A stretch of DNA of 54,952 bases from Lentisphaeraceae bacterium. Its GTDB lineage: Bacteria; Verrucomicrobiota; Lentisphaeria; Lentisphaerales; Lentisphaeraceae. Under the pieces are notes generated by a model, which did no database searches, was not told the origin of the DNA, and worked only from the letters and a program-made list of their open reading frames with translations. The stretch's first letter is position 1. Every line of letters starts with the position of its first letter. The translations under genes and the position numbers were made by a program. The stretch lies in assembly GCA_021232515.1 (NCBI GenBank), contig JAJPOQ010000104.1, positions 1 to 54,952 of the forward strand, read 5' to 3'. Of the stretch, positions 28,149 through 36,759 are shown in pieces.

Positions 28149-29246
28149 CTAACGAACGACACGGCCTGAAGCAGAACCGCCCATAAGGCTTACAGCTTCT
28201 TCATATGAGGTCTGGTTATAGTCTCCTTCATTTGAATGAGCTAGGCAAGAACTAGCAACGGCAAATGAAAGTGAGTCTTGATCGTTCTGTGCAAACTCAG
28301 AGAAGTTTAGAGCGAAGATCAACCCTGCTGCAAATGAGTCACCGCCACCTACACGGTCGACGATATTCTTTATCTGATAAGCTTTATACTCACCAGCTTC
28401 TTGTGGCGCAAAACACGCTTTAGAAGAAGAGGCGTCATAGAGCATAGCGCCCCATGCATTGTGAGTCGCTGAAAAGCTTTCGCGTAGAGTAATAGCAACT
28501 TTACTAACTTTAGGAAATTTCTGAACTATTTTTGCCGCAACTTCAGGATATTTATCGATCTCAAGCTGACCGGCATTTACATCTGTATGACCAGCATCAA
28601 TTCCGAGAACGTCCGATGCATCTTCTTCATTGGCAATGATGATGTCGACAAACTCAAGGATTCCCGACATAACTTTTTTAGCTAGGTCTTTAGCTGCCGT
28701 ACCTTCTTCCCACTGCCACAGAGCTTTGCGGAAGTTAAGGTCACATGAAACTTTGACACCGCGTTTCGATGCTTCTTGAGCGGCGAGCAAAGTACTTTCG
28801 GCGGCGATCTTAGAGAGTGCTGGCGTTATACCCGAGATGTGTAAGCTGCCGGCTCCTTCGTAGATAGCGTCCCAGTCATAGTCGCTGCCTGGAGTGAGTG
28901 AAACTGACGAGTCTTCACGGTCATAGATAACTCGACTAGGTCTTTGGTTTGCACCAGTTTCCACGAAGTATAAACCCAAACGGCCAATGTCTGTACGAGT
29001 GATGTAGTCACAGTCAACGCCAACTCCGCGAAGTTCTCTCACACAAGCTTCTGCAAGGTTGTGTTTTGGTAGTGCAGTTACATAACGAGATGTACCGCCA
29101 AGGATAGAAACTGAAGCGGCGACATTTGCCTCTGCTCCACCAAAAGTGATTTGTAAGTTTCCTGGGCAAGCTTGGGTTAGTCGCAAGTTGCGAGCTGTGT
29201 TAAAACGGCCCATAACTTCGCCAAATGTTACTAATGTTTTACTCAT
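28149..29246 (-). CDS. kdgK: 2-keto-3-deoxygluconate/galactonate kinase (PfkB family)
   Basis: A 365-residue ribokinase-family sugar kinase expected to phosphorylate 2-keto-3-deoxy-gluconate or -galactonate at C6 with ATP. Features: N-terminal VTFGEVMGRF, the substrate-lid region FGGAEANVAASVSILGG, and the PfkB signature 2 DRVGGGDSFAAGLI near residue 300 with the catalytic Asp. Family length is ~310-340, so it is slightly long. AGGA eleven bases before ATG. It lies 26 bp after the aldolase gene, in the order dehydratase, aldolase, kinase. The chemistry of the final intermediate (gluco or galacto) follows from the dehydratase, so the KDGal form is likely. Confidence 0.88.
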   Translation of the reverse strand: MSKTLVTFGEVMGRFNTARNLRLTQACPGNLQITFGGAEANVAASVSILGGTSRYVTALPKHNLAEACVRELRGVGVDCDYITRTDIGRLGLYFVETGANQRPSRVIYDREDSSVSLTPGSDYDWDAIYEGAGSLHISGITPALSKIAAESTLLAAQEASKRGVKVSCDLNFRKALWQWEEGTAAKDLAKKVMSGILEFVDIIIANEEDASDVLGIDAGHTDVNAGQLEIDKYPEVAAKIVQKFPKVSKVAITLRESFSATHNAWGAMLYDASSSKACFAPQEAGEYKAYQIKNIVDRVGGGDSFAAGLIFALNFSEFAQNDQDSLSFAVASSCLAHSNEGDYNQTSYEEAVSLMGGSASGRVVR

Positions 29247-29272
29247 GATTATTTCCTGAAATTTTATAAATG

Positions 29273-29956
29273 CTATTTTTGTAGAACTTCATTTGCTGCA
29301 TCTGAAGCCTGTTTGGCTCGCTCGGTAATGGTCTCCCAATCGCCACTTTGAATAAGAGCTTGTGGAGCGATCCATGAGCCACCGAGGGCATCGACTAAAG
29401 GATCCGCGAGATAAGTCTTCATGTTTTCTTGATTCAGACCACCAAGAGGGATGAATCTAAGGTTCAAGTAACTGTATGGACCAGCCATGCTTTTAAGGTG
29501 CCTAAGGCCACCTGAAGTTTCCGCAGGGAAGAACTTCATAAGTGTACAACCATGCTCTATCGCCAGTTCTATCTCAGAAGGAGTGACTATGCCTGGGGCA
29601 AATGACAATCCATGCTGACGAGCTGCTTTTAAGACATTTACATTTAGCCCTGGAGCTACAGCAAATGCAGCGCCTACTTCTTTTGTTTTTTTAACTTGTT
29701 CAGCATTGATCACAGTTCCAAAACCAAGGGTCATCTCTGGAACTTCTGCTTTTATCCTTTTAGCTGCTTCAAAAGCTGCCGGAGTACGAAGTGTGAGTTC
29801 TATAACGCTTATTCCACCTTTGATTAAGGCTTTTGCAAGAGGCACTGCCGACTCTGGATCATCGATAACCAATACAGCGATGATAGGATTTTGACGTATA
29901 GTTTCGGCTAGTTCTGGATCAAACATTGTTTCTATCTTAGTCTCTAAAATGGACAT
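29273..29956 (-). CDS. eda: 2-keto-3-deoxy-6-phosphogluconate/galactonate aldolase
   Basis: A 227-residue class I aldolase that splits KDPG or KDPGal into pyruvate and glyceraldehyde 3-phosphate. Family motifs: IIAVLVIDDPESAVPLAKALIKGGISVIELTLRTP in the first strands (Glu45-like catalytic residue in IELTLRT), LGFGTVINAEQ, FAVAPGLN, and the Schiff-base lysine in TLMKFFPAETSGG, followed by FIPLGGLNQEN. Length matches KDPG aldolases (~210 residues). Ribosome site AGGA. It lies 24 bp after the dehydratase gene. It could serve both epimers. Confidence 0.93.
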   Translation of the reverse strand: MSILETKIETMFDPELAETIRQNPIIAVLVIDDPESAVPLAKALIKGGISVIELTLRTPAAFEAAKRIKAEVPEMTLGFGTVINAEQVKKTKEVGAAFAVAPGLNVNVLKAARQHGLSFAPGIVTPSEIELAIEHGCTLMKFFPAETSGGLRHLKSMAGPYSYLNLRFIPLGGLNQENMKTYLADPLVDALGGSWIAPQALIQSGDWETITERAKQASDAANEVLQK

Positions 29957-29980
29957 ATTATTTTCCTACTTTTAAAATTT

Positions 29981-31132
29981 TTACCACTCGGCAAAAGAGC
30001 CATCTTCATTGCGCCAGATGGGATTTTTCCAAGTATGATCTTTGATGGTTGCAGCACGAACTTTTTCTTCATCGATTTCTATGCCTAAGCCAGGAGCTGT
30101 CAGTTTATCGATGTAGCCGTCTTTAACTTCAAAGACTTTTGGATCCACTAAGTAATCGAGAAGGCAAGCTGCGCCGTCGTTGTAGTGGATGTCGATACTA
30201 CTTTCTTGGATCAGTGCATTTGGACTTGTGAAGTCGACCTGCAAAGAAGCCGCTAAAGCAATAGGTCCAAGTGGGCAATGAGGCGCCAAGGCAACATCGT
30301 AAGTCTCAGCCATAGCTGCTATGCGGCGCATTTCGGATATACCGCCAGCGTGACAGATGTCTGGTTGAATGATGTCAACAGTGCCTTGTTCTAAGATGCT
30401 TTTAAAGTCCCATCTCGAGTACATCCTTTCTCCGGTCGCAAAAGGAATAGATGTATATGAGTACATCGACTTCATGGCATCGAAGTTTTCAGATAAAACT
30501 GGCTCTTCGACAAAAAATGGATGATACTCTTCAAGTGCTTTTAAGAGACGTTTCAGCATGCCTTTGTGAACCCTTCCATGAAAGTCCAAAGCTACTTCTA
30601 AGTCCATACCGACTTCTTCACGAACAGAAGCGATGTTGGCAACGACCTCTTCTACTTTGGCGTTTGAGTCAATCCACTCAAGCTTACCAGTGCCGTTCAT
30701 TTTGACAGCTTTATAACCTAGGTCGAGCTTCTCTCTAGCACCTTTAGCAACATCTTTAGGATTGTCCCCACCGATCCAGCTGTACATCTTCATCTTGTCG
30801 CGAACTGGACCACCTAAAAGTTCGTAGATAGGGACGCCAAGAGTTTTACCTTTTATATCCCACAAAGCCTGATCCACACCAGCCAATGCACTCATGAGAA
30901 CTGGACCACCACGGTAAAAACCACCGCGATATAAAACCTGCCAGAGGTCTTCTATGTTTCTGGCATCGTGACCGATGATGTATGGCTTTAACTCTTCGAT
31001 TGCAGCCTTCACTGTCTGAGTGCGGCCTTCAACAACTGGTTCGCCCCAGCCAAAAGTGCCATCTTCACAAGTTACTTTGAGAAATAACCAACGCGGAGGA
31101 AGCGGAAAAAGTTCTATTGAAGTTATTTTCAT
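29981..31132 (-). CDS. dgoD: D-galactonate dehydratase-like enolase-superfamily enzyme
   Basis: A 383-residue cytosolic dehydratase resembling E. coli DgoD over its length; converts D-galactonate to 2-keto-3-deoxygalactonate. Shared blocks: N-terminal LPPRWLFLKV, GWGEPVVEGR, YRGGFYRGGPVLMSALAGVDQALWDIKGK, LDFHGRV (metal ligand Asp plus His), FFVEEPVLSE and ATGERMYSRWDF (the other two metal-ligand Glu), APHCPLGPIALAAS (catalytic His) and the end WKNPIWRNEDGS. The ATG overlaps the dctM stop by four bases (ATGA), so translation is coupled to the transporter. The match is strong; a related aldonate substrate cannot be ruled out. Confidence 0.93.
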   Translation of the reverse strand: MKITSIELFPLPPRWLFLKVTCEDGTFGWGEPVVEGRTQTVKAAIEELKPYIIGHDARNIEDLWQVLYRGGFYRGGPVLMSALAGVDQALWDIKGKTLGVPIYELLGGPVRDKMKMYSWIGGDNPKDVAKGAREKLDLGYKAVKMNGTGKLEWIDSNAKVEEVVANIASVREEVGMDLEVALDFHGRVHKGMLKRLLKALEEYHPFFVEEPVLSENFDAMKSMYSYTSIPFATGERMYSRWDFKSILEQGTVDIIQPDICHAGGISEMRRIAAMAETYDVALAPHCPLGPIALAASLQVDFTSPNALIQESSIDIHYNDGAACLLDYLVDPKVFEVKDGYIDKLTAPGLGIEIDEEKVRAATIKDHTWKNPIWRNEDGSFAEW

Positions 31133-32514
31133 GTGCCTTCTCCAAGGTCCGATTCTTTATAAACTTTGTGCTGAACAGCTTCTGGTATGTGTGGTGCTTC
31201 TATCTGCACTTCCCCAGCTGGTTTCTTTTTGAAATACTCAGGTACAAAAAGAACTATTTCAGGTACAAAAACGAGGAAAACTTGGACGGTAAACAAAGCC
31301 ACTAAAAATGGCGCCACAGCACGACTCAACTTAACCATGGTCGTATTGGTAATACTTCGAGCCACAAAGAGGTTTACGCCAACCGGAGGAGTTACTAAAG
31401 CCAACTCTGTACCGATAATCAAAATGATTCCGAAGTGGAACGGCGAAACACCAAGCTGAACTAAGATAGGTAAGAACAATGGTGTGTAGATAAGGATCTG
31501 AGCGGCAGTCTCCATGAACATACCGGTGATCATAATCATAACGACAAAGATCAATAAAATCATCAAACGACTGTCGGTATAACTCAAGATCAATTCTGAG
31601 ATCTCGCGAGGAATCTGCGCCATAGTCAACCATCTTGAAAGGACAGTTGCAAAACCTAAGATGATGATGACACTACCAGTTGTTATCGCGGCTTTGTAAA
31701 CAACGTCAACAAGTTGATTGAACTTCAATTCTTTGTGAACAAATAAACCGATTATCAATGCATAGATAACTGCGATACACGCCGCTTCTGTTGCCGTAAA
31801 TTTACCACTGTAGATGCCACCCAAAATAATGATCGGAACTAACAGTGCCCATTTCGCACTCCAAAATGTTTTGAAACAATTGTTCACTGAGAACTTCTGT
31901 CCAGAACCTTTGTAGTTGCGTTTTTTAGCAATGATATACACGGTGATAATCAAGGCTCCACCAACTAAAGCTCCTGGGGCAAAACCTGCCAAAAACATAT
32001 CTCCGATAGAGATCTCAGCAGTAACAGCATAGATAATCATCGGTATAGACGGCGGGATAAGTATTCCCAAAGAACCAGCTGTTGCGGTTAAAGCACCAGA
32101 AAAGTCCTTGTCGTAACCTTTCTCAACCATCGACGGGATCATCATCGAACCGATCGCCGCTACTGTCGCTGGAGATGACCCTGAGATAGCAGCAAAAAAC
32201 ATACACGCCAAAACATTTACTATGCCTAAACCACCGGTGATGTTTCCCACAAAACTCATGGCAAAGTCAACTATCCGTTTCGATATACCGCCAGCTTCCA
32301 TCAAGAAACCTGCAAGAATAAACATAGGAATGGCTAAGTAGGTAAAGCTGTCGAGACCAGTGAAGCATATCTGCGCCATATAAGCCGGAGATATATCACT
32401 CATCCAAAGTGCACTAAGAGAAGAGACGCCGATACTTATAGCAATAGGCATTTTAAGAAATAAAGTCACCACAAAGATCATCATCGCGATGAAAAAAACA
32501 GCCATAGGTTCCAC
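31129..32514 (-). CDS. dctM: TRAP transporter large permease (DctM)
   Basis: A ~461-residue membrane protein with 11-12 helices, the sodium-driven large subunit of a TRAP transporter. Family blocks: FLKMPIAISIGVSS near the start, IPMFILAGFLMEAGGISKRIVDFA, the GSSPATVAAIGSMMIPSM signature (re-entrant hairpin), LGILIPPSIPMIIYAV, and TPPVGVNLFVA near the end. I choose GTG 32514 because GGAGG lies eight bases upstream and the product then begins just before MAVFFIAMM; a reading from 32580 would overlap dctQ and add a basic tail. A charged C-terminal extension (KKPAGEVQIEAP...) is longer than usual. It works with DctQ and DctP. Confidence 0.92.
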   Translation of the reverse strand: MEPMAVFFIAMMIFVVTLFLKMPIAISIGVSSLSALWMSDISPAYMAQICFTGLDSFTYLAIPMFILAGFLMEAGGISKRIVDFAMSFVGNITGGLGIVNVLACMFFAAISGSSPATVAAIGSMMIPSMVEKGYDKDFSGALTATAGSLGILIPPSIPMIIYAVTAEISIGDMFLAGFAPGALVGGALIITVYIIAKKRNYKGSGQKFSVNNCFKTFWSAKWALLVPIIILGGIYSGKFTATEAACIAVIYALIIGLFVHKELKFNQLVDVVYKAAITTGSVIIILGFATVLSRWLTMAQIPREISELILSYTDSRLMILLIFVVMIMITGMFMETAAQILIYTPLFLPILVQLGVSPFHFGIILIIGTELALVTPPVGVNLFVARSITNTTMVKLSRAVAPFLVALFTVQVFLVFVPEIVLFVPEYFKKKPAGEVQIEAPHIPEAVQHKVYKESDLGEGT

Positions 32515-32545
32515 TAAAAGGCCCTCCAAGAGATCGCAGAGAAAT

Positions 32546-33025
32546 TCATGACTTCTCCTCCGATACAGCAACAGGATCAACCTTTTTATAGCGCAAGGAA
32601 ACCTTCTGAATCAAACGGATACACATAAGGAAAAAGCTCACAGGGATGATGGCATAGACTATGCCCATCGGCACTTGCATCGCTGGACTCAAAAGTTCGA
32701 GTTCAAAGGCATCTATAGAAATAAGCATGCCGTAGTAACCGATGAGCGCCATGAAAGCACAAAAGACTAAATCCATAGCAGTTTCGAGGTGTTTGCGGTT
32801 CTTCTCGGAGACAAAGGAGTCAATTATTTCTACTTTCACATGGGCATCTTTCAAAACTGCAGCGCAAGCGGCCATATAGACCAAAAGTATAAACACATAG
32901 CGACCTAGCTCTTCTGTCCAAGATAGTGATAAATTTAAAACACTGCGAAAGATGATTTGTAGAAAGCACAATAAAACTAAGGCTGCGAATAAACTCACAA
33001 CGATATATTTTTCGATATTTTTCAT
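32546..33025 (-). CDS. dctQ: TRAP transporter small permease (DctQ)
   Basis: A 159-residue four-helix membrane protein (DctQ, PF04290). Visible: helix 1 IVVSLFAALVLLCFLQIIFRSV, the family motif SWTEELGRYVFILLVYMAACAAVL, then DAHVKVEII, and helices 3-4 (LVFCAFMALIGYYGML and VPMGIVYAIIPVSFFLMCI). It lies between dctP (33 bp) and dctM (31 bp) in the usual P-Q-M order. Confidence 0.93.
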   Translation of the reverse strand: MKNIEKYIVVSLFAALVLLCFLQIIFRSVLNLSLSWTEELGRYVFILLVYMAACAAVLKDAHVKVEIIDSFVSEKNRKHLETAMDLVFCAFMALIGYYGMLISIDAFELELLSPAMQVPMGIVYAIIPVSFFLMCIRLIQKVSLRYKKVDPVAVSEEKS

Positions 33026-33058
33026 ATTAATAATTTCTGAATCAAAGACATAAAGCCT

Positions 33059-34069
33059 CTACTTTGGGGTTTGTACTTTTTGGACTTCTCGCTTAAGGAA
33101 CTGATAGAGCTCTGGATCGATTTCGTTGGCGTACCTTTCTTTCACTGGTTCGCCTAGCGCTGCCATCTTTTGCTTTTCTTGAGGGTCGAGAACATGAACT
33201 TGAACTCCAGATTTTTTAATAACCTCAAGTGAATCTGCATCTTCTTTCTTCACCGCTTGACGCATTTCTTGTATAGCTATCTGCGTTGCAACATGAAGTT
33301 CTTTTTGTGCTTCTGGACTCAAGGCGTCGTAGAACCTTTGAGCAACCACAAAAACAACAAAAGCATAGACATGACCGTTCAATGTTAAGTGATCTTGAAC
33401 TTCATAAAGTTTGTTTGAAGCAATGTTTTTGAGCGGATTTTCCTGACCATCAATCACACCTTGTTGAAGTGATGAAAAGACTTCCGGGAAAGCCATGGGA
33501 GTCGGGTTGGCACCTAATTCACGAAAGACTTCTAAGTGAAGAGGATTCTGCATAGTACGGATCTTCAAACCTTGTAAATCCGCCACCGTTTTAAACGGAC
33601 GCACGCTGTTTGTTATGTGACGGAAACCGAAATCACCAAAACCTAGGCCAACGTAACCTTTCTTTTCTAACCTCTTCAGTAACTCCTGGCCCCAAGGGCC
33701 ATCGACAACCTTATTTGCCGTCGCCTGAGAATCAAAAATAAAAGGAAAGGAGAGGATGTTATACTCTTTCACCATATTCGCCAAAACAGCCGGGTCAGGT
33801 AAGTTCATATGAGTTACACCCATACGCATGGACTCAAGAACCTCTTGGTCAGAACCTAACTGGTTCGATGGAAAAAGCTGAACATCTATTTTGGTCGTTT
33901 TAGCTAAATGCTCTTTAAACTTTAGCATGGCTTTGTATTCAAAATGAGACTCTGGTATACCCATACTGACTCTCATGATCATTTTACCTGAAGAATCGTC
34001 TTTACACGAAACAACAAGAAGTAAGATGAAAATACAAAGGCAAAAATTTCTAGATATACTATTTATCAA
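33059..34069 (-). CDS. dctP: TRAP transporter substrate-binding lipoprotein (DctP)
   Basis: A 336-residue periplasmic binding protein (DctP, PF03480). The start is TTG, with AAAGGAG eight bases upstream. The leader ends in the lipobox LVVSC (Cys near residue 22), so it would be membrane-anchored, which is less usual for DctP than a soluble form. Family elements: MRVSMGIPESHFEYKAMLKFKEHL, VQLFPSNQLGSDQEVLESMRMG, the conserved substrate-anchoring Arg region LKIRTMQNPLH, and SLQQGVIDGQENP. By context it binds a sugar acid such as galactonate. First gene of the operon dctPQM-dgoD-eda-kdgK. Confidence 0.93.
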   Translation of the reverse strand: MINSISRNFCLCIFILLLVVSCKDDSSGKMIMRVSMGIPESHFEYKAMLKFKEHLAKTTKIDVQLFPSNQLGSDQEVLESMRMGVTHMNLPDPAVLANMVKEYNILSFPFIFDSQATANKVVDGPWGQELLKRLEKKGYVGLGFGDFGFRHITNSVRPFKTVADLQGLKIRTMQNPLHLEVFRELGANPTPMAFPEVFSSLQQGVIDGQENPLKNIASNKLYEVQDHLTLNGHVYAFVVFVVAQRFYDALSPEAQKELHVATQIAIQEMRQAVKKEDADSLEVIKKSGVQVHVLDPQEKQKMAALGEPVKERYANEIDPELYQFLKREVQKVQTPK

Positions 34070-34424
34070 ATTTTCATCTCCTTTAATTTCATGAATGAAA
34101 CCGGAGCCATGCCTTCTAGCTTACATTTTTAAGTGTTTTTTTGAGACATAAATAACTTTTAGATGTCCTGATTTTGTAAATAGCTACTTATTAAGGATTT
34201 GCCATTCATTACTTTACTGATCAAGAGACTCATAATAATTATTGGATCTAACTTTATAGTTTTTTAGATTTCACAGTAGTCTATGAATCACCACAGATTT
34301 GAAGCTCGAGCGCAAATAAAAATTCTTAATAAATGCAGAGCTATAGACTATTTTTTGATAAATAGAATAGATTTTTCATTGCAAAACAATTATCTTGGGC
34401 GCAATTGCGACATGGATGGTGTAA
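34070..34424. other. Divergent intergenic region between dctP and the exported enolase-like gene
   Basis: 355 bp, AT-rich, containing the promoters of two divergent units. It has a short palindrome CGCAATTGCG (34400-34409) 15 bp upstream of the + strand start. No convincing -35/-10 pair, no riboswitch and no coding region are seen. Confidence 0.4.
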
Positions 34425-35648
34425 ATGAACAGAAGAAGCTTTGTAAAACTTTCGGCTTTATCAGCAGCTGCAACTCAGGTTGTTAACGCTCAAGGTAAGG
34501 ACTCTCTGCAAGAAGTAATAGATCAACCGGTTTTAAAAAGAGAACTTTTTAAAGAGCCTGTGATCATGAAAAAAATCGAACTTCTTAAAAACGGTCAAAA
34601 CTACCTTATCCGTGTTTACGCCGCCGACGGCACTTATGGAGTTTCTGTATGCAACAACATGCATATGCAGTACCTTTACCCGCTTTATCTTCAGCGTCTG
34701 CAGCCATTCTTCATTAATAAAGATGCTCGTGACCTCGATAGCCTTATCGAAAAAGTTTTCCTCTTTAAATCGAACTACAAACTCCAGGGCTTAGCTCTAT
34801 GGGTACCAACCGCCTGTTTAGAGTTTGCTATACTCGACTTACTGGGCCGCGTCGCGAAGAAGTCTTTTGCTGACTTAGTTGGTAAAAGAGAACAAGCTAA
34901 GATCGACATCTATCGCGCTAACAACAACCGTGGACGCAGTGCAGAAGCCTCATTGGCTCGCATCGTAAAATCCGCAAAGGAGATAGATGCAAAAGCCATA
35001 AAGTTTAAAGTTGGTGGCCGCATGAGTAAAAATGGCGATGACCCTGCAGGTCGTACTGAAAAACTCATACCTATGGTGCGAGAAGCTTTTGGCGATGACT
35101 TCACTATCTATGCCGATTCAAATGGCTCATACGATGTCGAAAACTCTATCCGCATTGGTCGTATACTTGAAGAACACAAAGTCGCTTTTTACGAAGAGCC
35201 TTGTCCTTTCTATGAACTAGAAGAAACAAAGCAGATAGCCGATAAACTCACTATCCCTATTGCCGGCGGTGAATGTGAATCAAGTATGTGGCGTTTTAAG
35301 TGGCTCATTGAAAATAACGCACTGCAAATAGCTCAACCAGACCTCTTTTACTTCGGCGGCATGATCCGCTCAATCAAAGTTGCGCGTATGGCCCAAAGCA
35401 AAGGCCTTGACTGTATACCGCATATTTCAGGTTCAGGTATGGGCGAGCTCTATATGCTTCAGTTTGCGTCATCCATACCAAACGCAGGCGCTCATCAAGA
35501 GTTTAAAGGCAACAACTTCAAAGCCGATTTCGAATGTAGCTCAGACCTTAAGTGTAAAAATGGTCAAATCGAAGTTCCTACTGGTTATGGCATGGGCATA
35601 GACATTTCTAAAAAATACTTATACAAAGCCAAGGTAATTAAAAGATAA
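34425..35648 (+). CDS. Exported enolase-superfamily protein (mandelate racemase-like)
   Basis: A 407-residue protein with an N-terminal leader MNRRSFVKLSALSAAATQVVNAQ, which is Tat-like (NRRSF), followed by a mandelate racemase/muconate lactonising fold. Catalytic positions appear intact: the acid/base lysine pair in AIKFKVGG, metal ligands in YADSNGSYD, FYEEPCPF and AGGECESS, and His in CIPHISGSG. Enolase-superfamily enzymes are normally cytosolic; a folded, metal-loaded enzyme exported by Tat is plausible. It starts divergently from the sugar-acid operon and may act on the same aldonates outside the inner membrane. Reaction unknown. Confidence 0.85.
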   Translation: MNRRSFVKLSALSAAATQVVNAQGKDSLQEVIDQPVLKRELFKEPVIMKKIELLKNGQNYLIRVYAADGTYGVSVCNNMHMQYLYPLYLQRLQPFFINKDARDLDSLIEKVFLFKSNYKLQGLALWVPTACLEFAILDLLGRVAKKSFADLVGKREQAKIDIYRANNNRGRSAEASLARIVKSAKEIDAKAIKFKVGGRMSKNGDDPAGRTEKLIPMVREAFGDDFTIYADSNGSYDVENSIRIGRILEEHKVAFYEEPCPFYELEETKQIADKLTIPIAGGECESSMWRFKWLIENNALQIAQPDLFYFGGMIRSIKVARMAQSKGLDCIPHISGSGMGELYMLQFASSIPNAGAHQEFKGNNFKADFECSSDLKCKNGQIEVPTGYGMGIDISKKYLYKAKVIKR

Positions 35649-35753
35649 CTAAGCTCGCATTTTTAGTTTTTTACTAAATATTCCCTATTCCATGGAACTC
35701 TTCATAAAGTCGAGACTCCTACAAATAAATAATTTACGAGTTTTAGGAATATG

Positions 35754-36602
35754 ATGAAAAGCAGTTACATACTTACCCCAGCAGTGGCTTTAAGCCTTTT
35801 GCTAGCAAGTTGTAATGATAAAGGTAGTCCTGACTCATCTTCTTCAATGCATCAAGAACTATCTGAAAAACTCGCAAATATATCGGATAAAGTCGACGCT
35901 CAAAATCTCGAGATAGAACAGTTAAAAAAACAACTTATCTTAAAAGATAATCAGATCGCCAAGCTTAATGAAAAACTAAAGAAGCTTGAAGGTGTTCGAA
36001 TTATAAAGTTTCCAAATGCCAAGTTAAACCTTAAAAAACACCAACAGAATTTTGCTGACATACAGATCATCCATGCTTATGGGGAGTTTTTAAGAAAATT
36101 GCAACTGGATGATGAAAAAAGAACGCAACTGATTAAGCTCATAAAAAATTATCAAAATACATACAGTAAAAAACTCTTGAAGATGATGAAAGAAGAAGAC
36201 AAAAAAGTTGTTGCTCTATCTAGTCATAAAGAAATAATGAAAGGCTCTGATGAAGACAAAGCACTTCAAGAGTTGTTAAACGAAGACTATGAAAAGTTTC
36301 TAGACTACAATAAATTTAAAGCTTTCCATCAAAAGGTAAAGTCTTTAAATACTACCTTGGACTCTAAAAATAAACTTGATCTCAAACAACAAGAAATGCT
36401 TGTGAAACTTCTTCACGACATCAGCGAGAAATTTTCAAAGACACAACTGCCAGAAAAAAACAACTTGCAAACTGCAAAAAACTTTCTCAATGAAGCTCAA
36501 CTAAAAGCTCTTCAAGACTACATGAATAAAAGTATCTCAATCAATATAAATGGCAAGAAAAAGACCATTCGCGTTGGTGAGAACATCATCATTACTCCTT
36601 AG
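35754..36602 (+). CDS. Coiled-coil lipoprotein of unknown function
   Basis: A 282-residue lipoprotein: leader MKSSYILTPAVALSLLLASC with lipobox LLASC (Cys20). Residues ~35-80 form a coiled coil (heptad Leu/Ile in LSEKLANISDKVDAQNLEIE.. and LKKQLILKD..), then a helical domain with FLRKLQLDDEKRTQLIKLIKNYQ and a C-terminal SININGKKKTIRVGENIIITP. The next gene has the same order of parts and the same type of ending. Two adjacent ATGs occur; the second has AGGA at better spacing. It probably attaches to a membrane and spans the periplasm; role unknown. Confidence 0.75.
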   Translation: MKSSYILTPAVALSLLLASCNDKGSPDSSSSMHQELSEKLANISDKVDAQNLEIEQLKKQLILKDNQIAKLNEKLKKLEGVRIIKFPNAKLNLKKHQQNFADIQIIHAYGEFLRKLQLDDEKRTQLIKLIKNYQNTYSKKLLKMMKEEDKKVVALSSHKEIMKGSDEDKALQELLNEDYEKFLDYNKFKAFHQKVKSLNTTLDSKNKLDLKQQEMLVKLLHDISEKFSKTQLPEKNNLQTAKNFLNEAQLKALQDYMNKSISININGKKKTIRVGENIIITP

Positions 36603-36618
36603 TAAAACACCACATCAC

Positions 36619-36646
36619 CTTTGCTCCTTTGCTCCTTTGCTCCTTT
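36619..36646. repeat. 8-bp tandem repeat, 3.5 copies
   Basis: CTTTGCTC occurs three times in a row at 36619-36642 followed by CTTT. It lies in the gap between the two paralogous coiled-coil genes. Likely a slippage-prone microsatellite; no function inferred. Confidence 0.8.
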
Positions 36647-36759
36647 AATGTATTTATATATAAAATATTTTAATATTTATTAATTATATATGAAACTTTT
36701 AAGGAAAGATAGACTCTTAACTATTACGTGTATGAAATAGTAAAATAAGGAAAAGAAAA

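Noticed and set aside
34283-34486. 67-codon open frame ahead of the exported enolase-like gene
   Set aside because: It overlaps the start of a clear gene in another frame, has no ribosome site and no coherent protein character.
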